Source of the DNA: Marinobacter orientalis
Lineage (GTDB): Bacteria; Pseudomonadota; Gammaproteobacteria; Pseudomonadales; Oleiphilaceae
DNA: 64,000 bases
Direction: 5' to 3'
Assembly: GCF_004792665.1 (NCBI RefSeq)
Contig: NZ_SRZX01000004.1
Span: 62,001 to 126,000, forward strand
Both the position numbers and the translations under genes were made by a program. The notes under the pieces were generated by a model. The model saw only the letters and a list, made by a program, of their open reading frames with translations, was not told the DNA's origin and made no database searches. Of this stretch, positions 1 through 9,078 are shown one piece after another. How positions within the stretch are numbered: position 1 is the stretch's first letter; each line of letters starts with the position of its first letter.

Positions 1-3
1 CAA

Positions 4-2628
4 CTAATCCCGGTGTGTGACTCTGAGATATTCCTCGCAATCCCCGGTCGAAAGCGGCTTAGCGTATAAATAGCCCTGTCCTGCATCACAGCCCAGTGCT
101 TTGAGATGGTTTTCCTCTTCCTTGGTCTCAATCCCCTCGGCCAGTACCTTCAGTCCCAGACTGTGTCCCATTTGTATGATCGCTTTGGCAATCGCTTCAT
201 TTCCCTGGTCGTTCGGCAGCCCCCGCGTGAATGATTGATCTATTTTTAAACAATGGAGTGGAAACTGCTTCAGGTAATTCAGGCTCGAATAGCCGGTCCC
301 AAAATCATCTATGGCAAGCGTGACCCCCAATTCGCGAAGCAGGTTGAGCTTATTCAGCACCTGGTCAATGCCTTGCATGATCACGCCTTCCGTGACTTCC
401 AGTTCCAGCAAGTCGGGCCGTAGTCCTGTGCGTAAAAGCACATCATTTATTCGGTCACAAAAATCAGCCTGGCGGAATTGATGCGCAGAAATGTTCACCG
501 CCATAGACCCTGTCGTTAAGCCCTGAGACGCCCAGTAAGCGCGCCGGGTGCAGGCCGATTCCAGTATCCAGTTCCCAATCGGAATAATCAGGCCGCAGTC
601 CTCCGCAATAGGGATGAATTGACCAGGGGAAATAAGTCCACGGGAGGGATGCCGCCATCGAACCAGTGCCTCCAGACCGACAACATTCTCTGTTTTGAGG
701 TCAAGTTGAGGCTGATACATTAGAAACAGCTCATTACGTTCGATGGCACGATGCAGGTCGCTCTCAAGGGTCAAACGATCCAGCGCTCGCATATTCATTT
801 CAGGTGCGTAAAACTGATAACGGTTACGACCCAACTCTTTGGCAACGTACATAGCCGCATCGGCATTACGCAGCAAGGTTCCCGCATCCTCTCCATTGCG
901 GGGAAAACACGCTATCCCGATACTCATGCCGAGGATAATTTCGATGTCCTCGAGGATGAATGGAGAGGTAATGGCAGTGAGGAGCCTATCGGCAATGAGA
1001 GCGGCATCCTGTTCTTCCTGAACTCCCGTTAAAGCCACGATAAATTCGTCGCCGCCTTGCCGGCTTACCGTACCCTCGGAGTTCACACAGCGGGACAGCC
1101 GCTTTGCGACTTCATGAAGAACATGGTCGCCCAGCGCATGCCCGAATACGTCATTCACGTGTTTGAACCGGTCGATGTCCACAAACAGAAGGGCAACTTG
1201 TTCATCGTGGCGCTTGGCGTGCGACAGCGCTTCATTGAGTCGATCTGTTAAAAGCAGACGATTTGGCAAATCTGTCAGCGGATCGTGAAGTGCCATATGG
1301 CTAAGCTGCTCGTTAGCCCGTTGGCGCTCGGCCACGGCGCTGAGGATATTGGCAATCCCCTGTAAAAAGCCGACATCATCGGTTGAGAATTTGCGGGGTG
1401 TATCGGTGTAAGCGCCCAGCACTCCGGCCGGTTTTTCAAATCCGCCCACCAGAATATCGACACCGCTCATAACACCATGGGAAGTGAGTAGTTCGGACGG
1501 AGCGAATTGCGAATCCTCACTGAAATCATGAATGATGACGGGTTCGCGGGATGCGAGGACCCGATACGTTTGTGTTTGCTCCACTGGATCAGCCACCTGG
1601 CGGCCGATCCAGCCTGGCTTCCATCCGATGCCAGCTTTCAGAACCAGGGGGTTTTGCGGCCCATCGAGGAGCAGAATGTTGCTGAACTCTACTTTCAGAC
1701 CCTGCGCGATTGTCGATGCCGCTTCCGTATACACCTCGTCGAGACTCGTGGCCGACAATGCAAACTGTCCAAGCGCGGCGGCGAGCCGTTGTTGCTGTGC
1801 CCTGGCGTGTAGCGCCAGTTCTGCCTGTTTTCGTTCAGAAATGTCCTGAACGGTACCGAAAAGGCCCACGACCTCGCCACTATCAGCTTTTCTTGGCACT
1901 GCGACTACCTGGACATAAGATTCTTGGCCGTCACCTCCCTTTGTGCGAAGGTCAAATCTTTGCGTTTGGCCGGATGCAGTTGCCAGATTCAACATTTTTT
2001 TCAACAGAACAGCGCTTTCAGCGTCGTAAAGGGTTGAGCTCTCAAGGAGGTTTTTAGGGGCGTCAAGCCGACTGTCTCTTCCGAACATCCTGTACACTGC
2101 CTGTGACCAGGTAGTGTCGTCGGTGATGGGGTTGTACTCCCAATCCCCGATCTTTCCGACCAGCTGGGCCTCATCGAGACGCTCCTGGGTCCGCTTCAGA
2201 TGGTCAATGTCCGTGCATGTGCCGAACCATTTGACAATGTTGCCCTCAGCATCGCGCATTGGAAGGGCTCTGCCGAGCATCCAGTGATACACCCCGTCCC
2301 GCCGACGTAGCCGGTATTCAATCTCATAGGGTTTGCCGCTGTTCGTCGCTTGCAGCCATCGCTCGGCAGCACGCCCGCGGTCGTCTGGGTGAAATGGTGG
2401 ATTCCAGCCATGTCCAAGGCTCTCTTCGACGGTCAGCCCGGTGTAATCCAGCCAGTGTTGATTAAAGTCGATGTGCCAACCGTCGGGACGAGTGACCCAC
2501 ACAATTTGCGGCATGGTTTCGACCAGAGTCCGGAATTCCGCTTCGCTTGAGCGCAATGCATCCTGGACCCGTTTGAACTCTGTGCCGTCATGGACCGCTA
2601 CCAGCTTGGCTCGCCCCTTGTTAAACAC
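4..2628 (-). CDS. PAS-PAS-GAF-GGDEF-EAL cyclic-di-GMP signalling protein
   Basis: This 874-residue protein probably makes or degrades cyclic-di-GMP in response to sensory input. Visible domains in order are a PAS at about 28-146, a second PAS/PAC at 152-270 (ending QDISERKQAE), a GAF at about 283-437, a GGDEF at 445-605 with intact GGDEF at 525-529, and a C-terminal EAL domain with the EAL triad in LEALVRW, DDFGTG and AEGIET all present. The RxxD product-inhibition site before GGDEF is absent, so allosteric inhibition is unlikely. No membrane segment is seen, so it is probably cytosolic. The start is GTG with no good Shine-Dalgarno, and residues 7-27 look like the tail of another PAC domain. 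The gene may therefore be a 5'-truncated descendant of a longer sensor. Whether cyclase or phosphodiesterase activity dominates cannot be read from sequence. Confidence 0.88.
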   Translation of the reverse strand: MFNKGRAKLVAVHDGTEFKRVQDALRSSEAEFRTLVETMPQIVWVTRPDGWHIDFNQHWLDYTGLTVEESLGHGWNPPFHPDDRGRAAERWLQATNSGKPYEIEYRLRRRDGVYHWMLGRALPMRDAEGNIVKWFGTCTDIDHLKRTQERLDEAQLVGKIGDWEYNPITDDTTWSQAVYRMFGRDSRLDAPKNLLESSTLYDAESAVLLKKMLNLATASGQTQRFDLRTKGGDGQESYVQVVAVPRKADSGEVVGLFGTVQDISERKQAELALHARAQQQRLAAALGQFALSATSLDEVYTEAASTIAQGLKVEFSNILLLDGPQNPLVLKAGIGWKPGWIGRQVADPVEQTQTYRVLASREPVIIHDFSEDSQFAPSELLTSHGVMSGVDILVGGFEKPAGVLGAYTDTPRKFSTDDVGFLQGIANILSAVAERQRANEQLSHMALHDPLTDLPNRLLLTDRLNEALSHAKRHDEQVALLFVDIDRFKHVNDVFGHALGDHVLHEVAKRLSRCVNSEGTVSRQGGDEFIVALTGVQEEQDAALIADRLLTAITSPFILEDIEIILGMSIGIACFPRNGEDAGTLLRNADAAMYVAKELGRNRYQFYAPEMNMRALDRLTLESDLHRAIERNELFLMYQPQLDLKTENVVGLEALVRWRHPSRGLISPGQFIPIAEDCGLIIPIGNWILESACTRRAYWASQGLTTGSMAVNISAHQFRQADFCDRINDVLLRTGLRPDLLELEVTEGVIMQGIDQVLNKLNLLRELGVTLAIDDFGTGYSSLNYLKQFPLHCLKIDQSFTRGLPNDQGNEAIAKAIIQMGHSLGLKVLAEGIETKEEENHLKALGCDAGQGYLYAKPLSTGDCEEYLRVTHRD

Positions 2629-2918
2629 CCTGATGTCTAATCATTATCATGGCTCTCGATCGTAAAATTTGGCAGCCCATTCTGATTCATAGTGGAATGG
2701 ATATCGTTGTGTAACACGTCCCTCTAGCGCTGACTGGCATGCAGGGCAGGCCACTTAAAAGTGCCTGCCCATCAAATGCCATCGGTAACAACGGCTTCAA
2801 CCTGCATTGTGACAGACTGTCGGTGGCATTGTTCCCTTGCGTCGGTAGCTCACGCCTCGCTGGATGAGGTCGACCTTTATCCGGTAAAGGATGGAGAATT
2901 ACTCACTGCCTATCCCCC

Positions 2919-3105
2919 CTGCACGATGGGACACAGCTTCATGTGGGGTTGAGCAGCGGTGTGGCAATGTCCGGATGAAACCAGTGACATTGAAAATCTG
3001 TATGCACGTGCGGATGCTGACATGTACTGCGACAAACGGAATCGTTCAGCGGGCCGGGGTGTAAGAGCGTCTGCCGGATGTGCGGCTGAGCCTGCTAACA
3101 GATAG
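2919..3105 (+). pseudogene. Decayed C-terminal fragment of a GGDEF domain
   Basis: Forward translation from about 2919 gives LHDGTQLHVGLSSGVAMSG and then a stop. Shifting by one base at 2974 gives DETSDIENLYARADADMYCD followed by KRNRSAGRGV and a short tail to a stop at 3103-3105. Joined, this matches the end of a GGDEF domain (the S-x-G-V-A strand, then the ADxxMY-x-x-K helix). One extra G near 2973 would explain the frameshift. The frame further upstream (about 2860-2918) is broken and no GGDEF motif is visible. It lies head to head with the signalling gene ending at 2628, whose own 5' end looks truncated. The rest of 2629-2918 holds nothing I recognise. Confidence 0.6.
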
Positions 3106-3163
3106 AGTACTGCGCGGCTGGCTCGCCCGAGGAATCAGGTGGACCAATTTTGTCCCAAAAATG

Positions 3164-3200
3164 AAAAAAGGCCCTGATTTTTATTCAAAAAATCAGGGCC
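3164..3200 (-). terminator. Rho-independent terminator of tRNA-Ser
   Basis: A perfect 13-bp stem (3170-3182 with 3188-3200) surrounds a short loop. On the minus strand it is followed by six T residues (3164-3169). It begins a few bases after the tRNA-Ser CCA end. Confidence 0.92.
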
Positions 3201-3206
3201 TTGATT

Positions 3207-3297
3207 TGGCGGAGAGGGAGGGATTCGAACCCTCGATACGCTATTAACGTATACACACTTTCCAGGCGTGCGCCTTCAGCCACTCGGCCACCTCTCC
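3207..3297 (-). tRNA. tRNA-Ser (anticodon GGA)
   Basis: Read on the minus strand, this 91-nt sequence starts GGAGAGGTGGCCGAGTGG, has the anticodon arm with GGA in CTGGAAA, a long serine-type variable arm, the T-loop GGTTCGAATCC, an acceptor stem pairing GGAGAGG with CCTCTCC, a G discriminator and an encoded CCA. It decodes UCC and UCU. A perfect terminator follows directly. The 5' leader carries a partial copy of its anticodon arm (see 3335-3403). Confidence 0.97.
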
Positions 3298-3334
3298 AAT
3301 ACCTTCAAAATCTTGCCTGAATTGTTTCGCGCTG

Positions 3335-3403
3335 CGCTTGCTTTGCAAGCGTACTTTCCAGGCGTGCGCGTTATCCGGCACTTCGTGCCTCACCCCTTCG
3401 GGG
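3335..3403. repeat. Mini-hairpins and partial tRNA-Ser copy in the tRNA leader
   Basis: Three short perfect inverted repeats with 3-nt loops lie close together: 3335-3351 (7-bp stem, TTT loop), 3377-3389 (GGCAC-TTC-GTGCC) and 3393-3403 (CCCC-TTC-GGGG). Between the first two, 3353-3369 is a perfect 17-base copy of the tRNA-Ser anticodon-arm region at 3257-3273, in the same orientation. The stretch 3298-3508 contains no convincing gene. Confidence 0.6.
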
Positions 3404-3508
3404 ACGTCGTCGCTCATTTGAGGGCGCAAACTTTAATGGTTTTATCGGGGTTTGGCAACTCAAATTTCTATATCGTTTGGCCAGGAGTTCTTTCAAAGCC
3501 GGTGCTGG

Positions 3509-3715
3509 CTAACGATTGAACAGATTCAGTACGATGGTAAGAACAACGCTGATCAGGATCATCGAGGTAACAGGTATGAACAACTGGCTTCTGTCCGAGC
3601 GGATATTGATATCCCCAGGCAGCTTGCCGAACCACTGGAACAACCAGGGTGCGAAGTGGACCAGAAGGCCCAGCACGACCAGCGCTATACCCGCAATTAT
3701 CAGCCAACGTGACAT
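3509..3715 (-). CDS. DUF2905 family small membrane protein
   Basis: A 68-residue protein with two hydrophobic helices, at about residues 4-24 and 47-66. Between them lies a polar loop with the family-typical LPGDI segment (KLPGDINI) and a conserved-looking F/Y-x-P-(V/L)-T motif (FIPVTSMILIS). Length and pattern fit DUF2905, a family of short inner-membrane proteins of unknown function. It lies upstream of tRNA-Ser on the same strand, separated by about 210 bases, and is divergent from the carboxylase gene at 3877. Family membership is recognised by eye; no function can be proposed from context. Confidence 0.8.
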   Translation of the reverse strand: MSRWLIIAGIALVVLGLLVHFAPWLFQWFGKLPGDINIRSDRSQLFIPVTSMILISVVLTIVLNLFNR

Positions 3716-3876
3716 ATTGACTCCACTTCGATATGAATCGCTTAAGCAATTAATACCGTTGATGTTCAGCGATAAGTAAAGATCACTTCAACCCCCTGGT
3801 AGGGCGTTCTAGGCTATGGTGCTGGTTACTGTTATCAATATAAAGCACAACACTTCCCGAGAGGATACGCTGACCT

Positions 3877-6800
3877 ATGCCCTTCCAACGCCTGTTGATT
3901 GCCAATCGTGGTGAAATTTCCGTACGCATCGCAGGTGCGGCAGCTGAACTCAACATACCGACGGTGACGGTATACGCGCAGGACGACAGCAAGTCGCTTC
4001 ATGTCAGGAAGGCAGACGCATCAGTAGCCCTGAACAGGTCGGGGCCGGCAGCCTATCTTGATGGTGAAGAACTGATCCGCATCGCGAGGGACTGCGGCTG
4101 CGACGCCATTCATCCCGGTTACGGATTCCTCAGTGAAAACCCGGGCTTTGCGCGCCAGTGTGAGGCGGCCGGGGTGTTCTTTATCGGGCCCTCGCCGGCG
4201 GTGCTGGATGTCTTTGGCGACAAGGCAAGCGCCCGGCAGCTGGCCAGGAAGCACGGCGTACCGCTGATTCATGGCACCAATGAGCCCACCAGCCTGGAAT
4301 CGGCCAGATCATTCATGAAATCTCTGGGTGAACCCGGCACCGTGATGCTCAAGGCTATCGCCGGTGGTGGCGGAAGGGGCATGAGGCCTGTCCATTCACT
4401 GGCAGAGCTGGAGTCCGCCTTTTACCGCTGCCAGTCAGAAGCGACGGCGGCATTTGGCAACGGCGATCTCTATATTGAGCAGCTGATACCTGATGCGAGG
4501 CATATTGAGGTCCAGATTATTGGTGATGGCACAGCTGTTACCCACCTCTGGGAAAGGGATTGCACCCTGCAACGGCGGAACCAGAAGGTAATGGAAATAG
4601 CTCCGGCACCGGGCCTGTCCGCTGAACTGCGCGATCAGCTACTGGCAGATGCAGAAATGCTCAGCCGCGCTGTCGGATATCGCGGGCTGTGCACCATCGA
4701 GTTCCTGGTGGATATGGAATCCGGCCATTATGTATTTCTTGAAGCCAACCCCCGTGTGCAGGTCGAACACACGATCACCGAAGCCATTACCGGGCTGGAT
4801 CTGGTCCAGCTTCAGATTCTTGTTGCTGCCGGCATGACACTGGCAGAACTGGGTCTGGACTGTGCACCGGAACCGAGAGGCCGGGCAGTTCAGCTTCGGA
4901 TCAATCTGGAAACCATGGCGCAGGACGGCAGTGCCAGACCTGCAGGCGGAACAATAGAGGCCTATGAACCCCCAACCGGTCCAGGGGTTCGGGTCGATGG
5001 GTACGGTTACGCCGGCTACACCACAAGCCCGGCCTATGATTCCCTGTTGGCGAAACTGATTGTCCATTCTGAAGGCGACTACTCCGCCCTGCTCCGCCGC
5101 GCCTATCGCGCCCTCTGCGAATTTCGTCTGGAGGGCGTCCCCAGCAACATCGGATTGCTCCAGAACATCCTTCAGCACAACCGGGTTCAGTCGAACGAGC
5201 TATCCACGAGGTTTATTGACACCCACGCTGCGGAGCTCATACCCAACGAGGCGAAACCTCATCCAGGTCTGTATTTCGAAGAAACCGGCCAAACCCTGTC
5301 GGCCGATAATGTTATTGCTGTCGGGCCGGAAGGTTCTGATCCGATCACAGCGCCGGCCCAGGGCGTCGTTGTCAGCATTGATGCAGCACCCGGCCAGGCG
5401 GTTGTGGAAGGACAACAGGTTGCGGTACTTGAGGCAATGAAAATGGAGTTTGTGATCAGGGCCGGGCAAAGCGGGCATGTAGTGGCTCTGGCTGCCGGGG
5501 CTGGCGAAGCTGTTTACGAAGACCAGCCCCTGATGTTTATCGAACCCGGGGAAATGGCCGCTATCGACGTCTCCACGGAGGAGTCCATGAACCTCGATCA
5601 TATCCGGGCGGACCTGCAGAAAGTTCTGTCACTTCACGATCAGCTTACCGATGACAAACGGCCCGGGGCGGTGGCAAAACGCCGCAAAACCGGTCAGAGA
5701 ACCGCGCGGGAGAATCTGGCAGACCTGCTTGATGATGGCAGTTTCATGGAGTATGGCGCCCTTGCCCTCGCCGCCCAGCGCACCCGCCGCAGCGCGAAAG
5801 AACTCCAGGCTCTCAGCCCGGCTGACGGACTGATCGCCGGTATCGGCACGGTGAACGGCGAACTGTTTGCTCCGCAGACTGCCCGTTGCATGGCCATGAG
5901 CTACGACTACACGGTATTTGCCGGCACCCAGGGCGTGATGAATCACAAGAAAACCGACCGTATGCTGGAACTGGCCGAAAAGCAGCGGCTGCCCCTGGTC
6001 TTTTTCACCGAAGGCGGGGGCGGCCGGCCCGGCGATGTGGACTGGATTGGCGTAGCGGGGCTGGACTGCACTACCTTCATGCGCATGGCCCGGCTGAGCG
6101 GCACTGTGCCCCTGATTGGTATTGCATCCGGGCGCTGTTTTGCAGGTAACGCCGCACTGCTGGGCTGCTGCGACGTGATCATTGCCACTGAAAACGCCAC
6201 CATCGGTATGGCCGGCCCGGCAATGATCGAAGGCGGCGGCCTTGGCCGTTTCATGCCCGAAGAAGTCGGCCCGGTCTCAACTCAAAGCCGCAATGGTGTT
6301 GTCGATATTATCGCCTCCGATGAGGAGGAAGCTACCCGCATGGCCAGACAGTACCTGGCTTTTTTCCAGGGCGATGTGCCGGCCGGCGAAGCAGTCGACC
6401 AGCGCGAACTCCGGCACCTGATTCCGGAGAATCGCTTGCGTGTATACGACATCCGCCGGGTGATCAACGCCCTCGCCGATCAGGATTCAGTGATAGAATT
6501 GCGCCCTCACTTTGCACCGGGAATGATCACTGCCCTGGTTCGTATCCAGGGCAAGGCCTTCGGGTTGATCGCCAATAATCCCATGCATCTGGGTGGAGCC
6601 ATCGACGCTGTTGCGGCAGACAAGGCCACCCGCTTCATGCAGCTGTGCGATGCCCATGGCCTGCCGCTGCTCTCCCTGTGTGACACGCCGGGCTTTATGG
6701 TCGGGCCGGAGGCGGAGAAACAGGCCACCGTGCGCCATGTGTCCCGGATGTTCGTCACCGCTGCCAGCATGGTGGTGCCCTTCTTCACGGTGGTGCTGCG

Positions 6801-7155
6801 TAAAGGCTATGGCCTCGGCGCCCAGGCCATGGCGGCCGGCAGTTTCCATGCGCCAATGTTTACCATCGGCTGGCCCAGCAGCGAGTTCGGGGCCATGGGA
6901 CTGGAGGGCGCGGTTCGTCTGGGCTTTGCCAGGGAACTGGCAGCCATAGAAGACCAGGACGAGCGCAACGCCCTGTTCGATAAGCTTGTGGGGCAACTCT
7001 ATGAGCGCGGCAAGGGCGTCAGCATGGCAAGCTTCCTCGAGATCGATGCCGTGATTGACCCCGCCGAAACCCGCGACTGGCTGATCAGGGGTCTGAACTC
7101 CGTCGATCCGGAGTCCCTGCGGGGTGGCCATCGGCCAGTGGTTGATACCTGGTAG
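3877..7155 (+). CDS. Single-chain biotin-dependent acyl-CoA carboxylase (BC-BCCP-CT fusion)
   Basis: This 1092-residue enzyme carries all three parts of a biotin carboxylase system in one chain. Residues 1-450 are a biotin carboxylase (FQRLLIANRGEI start, GGGGRGM ATP-grasp glycine loop, EANPRVQVEH). Residues about 495-560 are a biotinyl carrier with the AMKM motif, so K522 should be biotinylated. Residues 571-1092 are a carboxyltransferase of the acyl-CoA type (RTARENLADLLDDGSFMEYG; GGGGRPGD; GRCFAGNAALLG). It carboxylates an acyl-CoA (acetyl-, propionyl- or longer) using bicarbonate and ATP. Fusions in this order are known but uncommon in gammaproteobacteria, where the BC and CT subunits of catabolic carboxylases are normally separate. 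Substrate cannot be read from sequence. The next genes (hydrolase, cupin) follow on the same strand and may be co-transcribed. Confidence 0.88.
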   Translation: MPFQRLLIANRGEISVRIAGAAAELNIPTVTVYAQDDSKSLHVRKADASVALNRSGPAAYLDGEELIRIARDCGCDAIHPGYGFLSENPGFARQCEAAGVFFIGPSPAVLDVFGDKASARQLARKHGVPLIHGTNEPTSLESARSFMKSLGEPGTVMLKAIAGGGGRGMRPVHSLAELESAFYRCQSEATAAFGNGDLYIEQLIPDARHIEVQIIGDGTAVTHLWERDCTLQRRNQKVMEIAPAPGLSAELRDQLLADAEMLSRAVGYRGLCTIEFLVDMESGHYVFLEANPRVQVEHTITEAITGLDLVQLQILVAAGMTLAELGLDCAPEPRGRAVQLRINLETMAQDGSARPAGGTIEAYEPPTGPGVRVDGYGYAGYTTSPAYDSLLAKLIVHSEGDYSALLRRAYRALCEFRLEGVPSNIGLLQNILQHNRVQSNELSTRFIDTHAAELIPNEAKPHPGLYFEETGQTLSADNVIAVGPEGSDPITAPAQGVVVSIDAAPGQAVVEGQQVAVLEAMKMEFVIRAGQSGHVVALAAGAGEAVYEDQPLMFIEPGEMAAIDVSTEESMNLDHIRADLQKVLSLHDQLTDDKRPGAVAKRRKTGQRTARENLADLLDDGSFMEYGALALAAQRTRRSAKELQALSPADGLIAGIGTVNGELFAPQTARCMAMSYDYTVFAGTQGVMNHKKTDRMLELAEKQRLPLVFFTEGGGGRPGDVDWIGVAGLDCTTFMRMARLSGTVPLIGIASGRCFAGNAALLGCCDVIIATENATIGMAGPAMIEGGGLGRFMPEEVGPVSTQSRNGVVDIIASDEEEATRMARQYLAFFQGDVPAGEAVDQRELRHLIPENRLRVYDIRRVINALADQDSVIELRPHFAPGMITALVRIQGKAFGLIANNPMHLGGAIDAVAADKATRFMQLCDAHGLPLLSLCDTPGFMVGPEAEKQATVRHVSRMFVTAASMVVPFFTVVLRKGYGLGAQAMAAGSFHAPMFTIGWPSSEFGAMGLEGAVRLGFARELAAIEDQDERNALFDKLVGQLYERGKGVSMASFLEIDAVIDPAETRDWLIRGLNSVDPESLRGGHRPVVDTW

Positions 7156-7238
7156 TCGCACTGTGGCGGCAACCCGTTCCCGGTTTATGCAATACTGGGA
7201 CTGGACACATTCCGGATTAGGACCGAAAGGAGTTAGTT

Positions 7239-7769
7239 ATGCTGTTAAACGCCGAGCAATCGACGCTGGTACTGGTGGACCTTCAGAAGAGACTTATGCC
7301 TGCAATCAGCCATGGTGATTCAGTCCTCGCGGAGAGTGTGCGACTTGCCCGGATTGCGAAGTTACTGAACGTTCCTGTGATCGCCACAGAACAGATTCCG
7401 GAAAAACTGGGACACAACGACGACGACATATCCACGCTTGCCGACCAGACCGTCACCAAGATCCACTTTGATGCCTGCGGCGGGGGGCTGGTAGACGCCA
7501 TGCCCAATGATCGTAAACAGGTCATTATCGGGGGCTGCGAGACTCACGTCTGCATGTTGCAGACCGCCCTGTCGCTTCTGGCCGCCGGCTTCGGTGTCTG
7601 GGTGGTGGAAAACGCAACCGGTTCCCGCCATGACAACGATCGTGATGCAGCTCTGGAGCGCCTGCAGCAGGCTGGAGCCACCATTGTTACCGTCGAGATG
7701 GTGGCTTTCGAGTGGATGCAGCATTGCGAGCACCCGCGCTTCCGTGATGTCCAGAAACTGATCAAATAG
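7239..7769 (+). CDS. Isochorismatase-family cysteine hydrolase (YcaC-like)
   Basis: A 176-residue cytosolic alpha/beta hydrolase of the isochorismatase/nicotinamidase superfamily. The expected catalytic triad is visible: D14 in LVLVDLQKRL, K74 in TVTKIHF, and C105 in GGCETHVC preceded by the typical hydrophobic strand. Length is normal for the small YcaC/isochorismatase-like branch. A strong Shine-Dalgarno (AAAGGAG) precedes the ATG. The gene lies 83 bases after the acyl-CoA carboxylase and 36 before the cupin, so a three-gene unit is plausible. Substrate is unknown; members hydrolyse diverse amides and related compounds. Confidence 0.87.
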   Translation: MLLNAEQSTLVLVDLQKRLMPAISHGDSVLAESVRLARIAKLLNVPVIATEQIPEKLGHNDDDISTLADQTVTKIHFDACGGGLVDAMPNDRKQVIIGGCETHVCMLQTALSLLAAGFGVWVVENATGSRHDNDRDAALERLQQAGATIVTVEMVAFEWMQHCEHPRFRDVQKLIK

Positions 7770-7805
7770 CGACAGGGATACCAGATCACACAACCGGAGA
7801 TCATC

Positions 7806-8456
7806 ATGCTCAATATGGACTTTAGCCAGAAAGTCGTTATCCATACCCCCGATCAGGAATGGATTTCCAGCCCGGCTGGAGGCGTTCTCCGTAAACCTCT
7901 GGCGCGTGAAGAGGCGGAGCGCGGCCACGCCACCAGTATCGTTCGCTACGAGCCCGGCGCCAGTTTCAAACGCCACGAACACCCGCTGGGTGAGGAGATT
8001 CTGGTGCTGGAGGGCGTATTTTCCGATGAAACCGGTGACTACGGTAAGGGCACCTACCTGCGCAATCCGCCCGGAAGCGGCCATGCGCCCTTCAGCAAGG
8101 AGGGCTGCGTGCTGTTTGTAAAGCTTCATCAGTTTGATCAGCGCGACACCGCCACCGTCCGCATCGACACCAACACCGCTGAGTGGTTACCGGGAATTGG
8201 CGGGCTTGAGGTGATGCCGCTGCATGAGTTTGAACACGAGCATGTCGCTCTGGTGAAATGGCCTGCAAAGGAGAAGTTCCAGCCCCACCGGCATTTCGGT
8301 GGGGAGGAAATACTGGTGCTATCGGGCGAATTTTGTGACGAAAATGGACGTTACCCGGCAGGCACCTGGATGCGAAGCCCTCACATGAGCCAGCACCACC
8401 CGTTTGTCGACGAGGAAACGGTTATCTGGGTGAAGACGGGCCACCTGCCCTTCTAA
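7806..8456 (+). CDS. Tandem cupin-domain protein (ChrR-like cupin)
   Basis: A 216-residue protein with two cupin folds in tandem, about residues 14-110 and 125-212. Each has the metal-binding pattern: FKRHEHPLGEEILVLEG in the first and FQPHRHFGGEEILVLSG in the second, followed by DE-x-G-x-Y and a G-x-W/Y-x-R-x-P segment. This layout matches the C-terminal cupin of ChrR-type anti-sigma factors and related stand-alone proteins, but the N-terminal zinc-binding anti-sigma domain is absent. It is therefore probably a metal-binding enzyme or small-molecule sensor, not an anti-sigma factor. It follows the isochorismatase-like gene on the same strand. Function unknown. Confidence 0.82.
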   Translation: MLNMDFSQKVVIHTPDQEWISSPAGGVLRKPLAREEAERGHATSIVRYEPGASFKRHEHPLGEEILVLEGVFSDETGDYGKGTYLRNPPGSGHAPFSKEGCVLFVKLHQFDQRDTATVRIDTNTAEWLPGIGGLEVMPLHEFEHEHVALVKWPAKEKFQPHRHFGGEEILVLSGEFCDENGRYPAGTWMRSPHMSQHHPFVDEETVIWVKTGHLPF

Positions 8457-8488
8457 CCACCCGGTCTGGCCCAGGCTGTCTTGCAGGA

Positions 8489-9016
8489 TTAACGGTTACG
8501 GCTCTGATCAACAATGATTAACTCATCCAGATCGAAGCCACGGGCCTCGGCGGTCTTCTTGAATTCCGCCAGGGTCTCGTCGTCTACCGTTGGTGTCCTC
8601 GACAGAAACCAGACGTAATCCCGGTCATATCCGGTGATATAGGCGAAGCGGTAGTCTTGATCCAGTCTGAACACGACGTAAGAGGCGTAGAAAGGCCCGA
8701 AAAATGACACTTTCAAATGCCCGTTGGCTTCATCGTCAACGAACACCGCACGACCCTCGGCTTCCTCCCACTTCCCGTCCTCCTCTGAATAGCCCCGGTT
8801 GATCACCCGGATGCTGCCATCGTCCTGAAGCGAGTAATCAGCGGTGACATTTGACAAACCTTCCTCAAACGAATGATCCAGACGCGCGATTTCATACCAG
8901 GTGCCCTTATAGCGCTCCACGTCCAGATCGCTCACGGGTTCAATTCCATCGGGCACACCGGTACATCCTGCCAGCACCAGAACAGCAGACATGATCAGAC
9001 TCTTTGCATTGGACAT
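8489..9016 (-). CDS. blc: Outer-membrane lipocalin (Blc-like lipoprotein)
   Basis: A 175-residue bacterial lipocalin. The chosen start gives a short lipoprotein signal with lipobox LAGC, so C18 should be lipidated. The open frame extends 18 codons upstream, but that extension would bury the signal, and AGGAATCC sits before this ATG. The mature part has the lipocalin signature Y-x-G-T-W-Y-E-I-A-R-L (GxW), a following NVTADYSL strand, and the conserved DYVWFLSRTP near the C-terminus. Blc-type lipocalins sit on the inner face of the outer membrane, bind fatty acids or lysophospholipids, and are often stress-induced. A LiuR-like palindrome lies 63 bases upstream at 9079-9094. The gene is convergent with the cupin gene. 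Confidence 0.88.
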   Translation of the reverse strand: MSNAKSLIMSAVLVLAGCTGVPDGIEPVSDLDVERYKGTWYEIARLDHSFEEGLSNVTADYSLQDDGSIRVINRGYSEEDGKWEEAEGRAVFVDDEANGHLKVSFFGPFYASYVVFRLDQDYRFAYITGYDRDYVWFLSRTPTVDDETLAEFKKTAEARGFDLDELIIVDQSRNR

Positions 9017-9078
9017 AAAATGGATTCCTGAAGGGGTCATAAGCCAGATCCGGCTACGATTTCCGGACAACCTTAAAA

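Noticed and set aside
3244..3429. 61-codon open frame across the tRNA-Ser and its leader
   Set aside because: It is created by the tRNA sequence and its partial copy; a protein here would require translating the tRNA.
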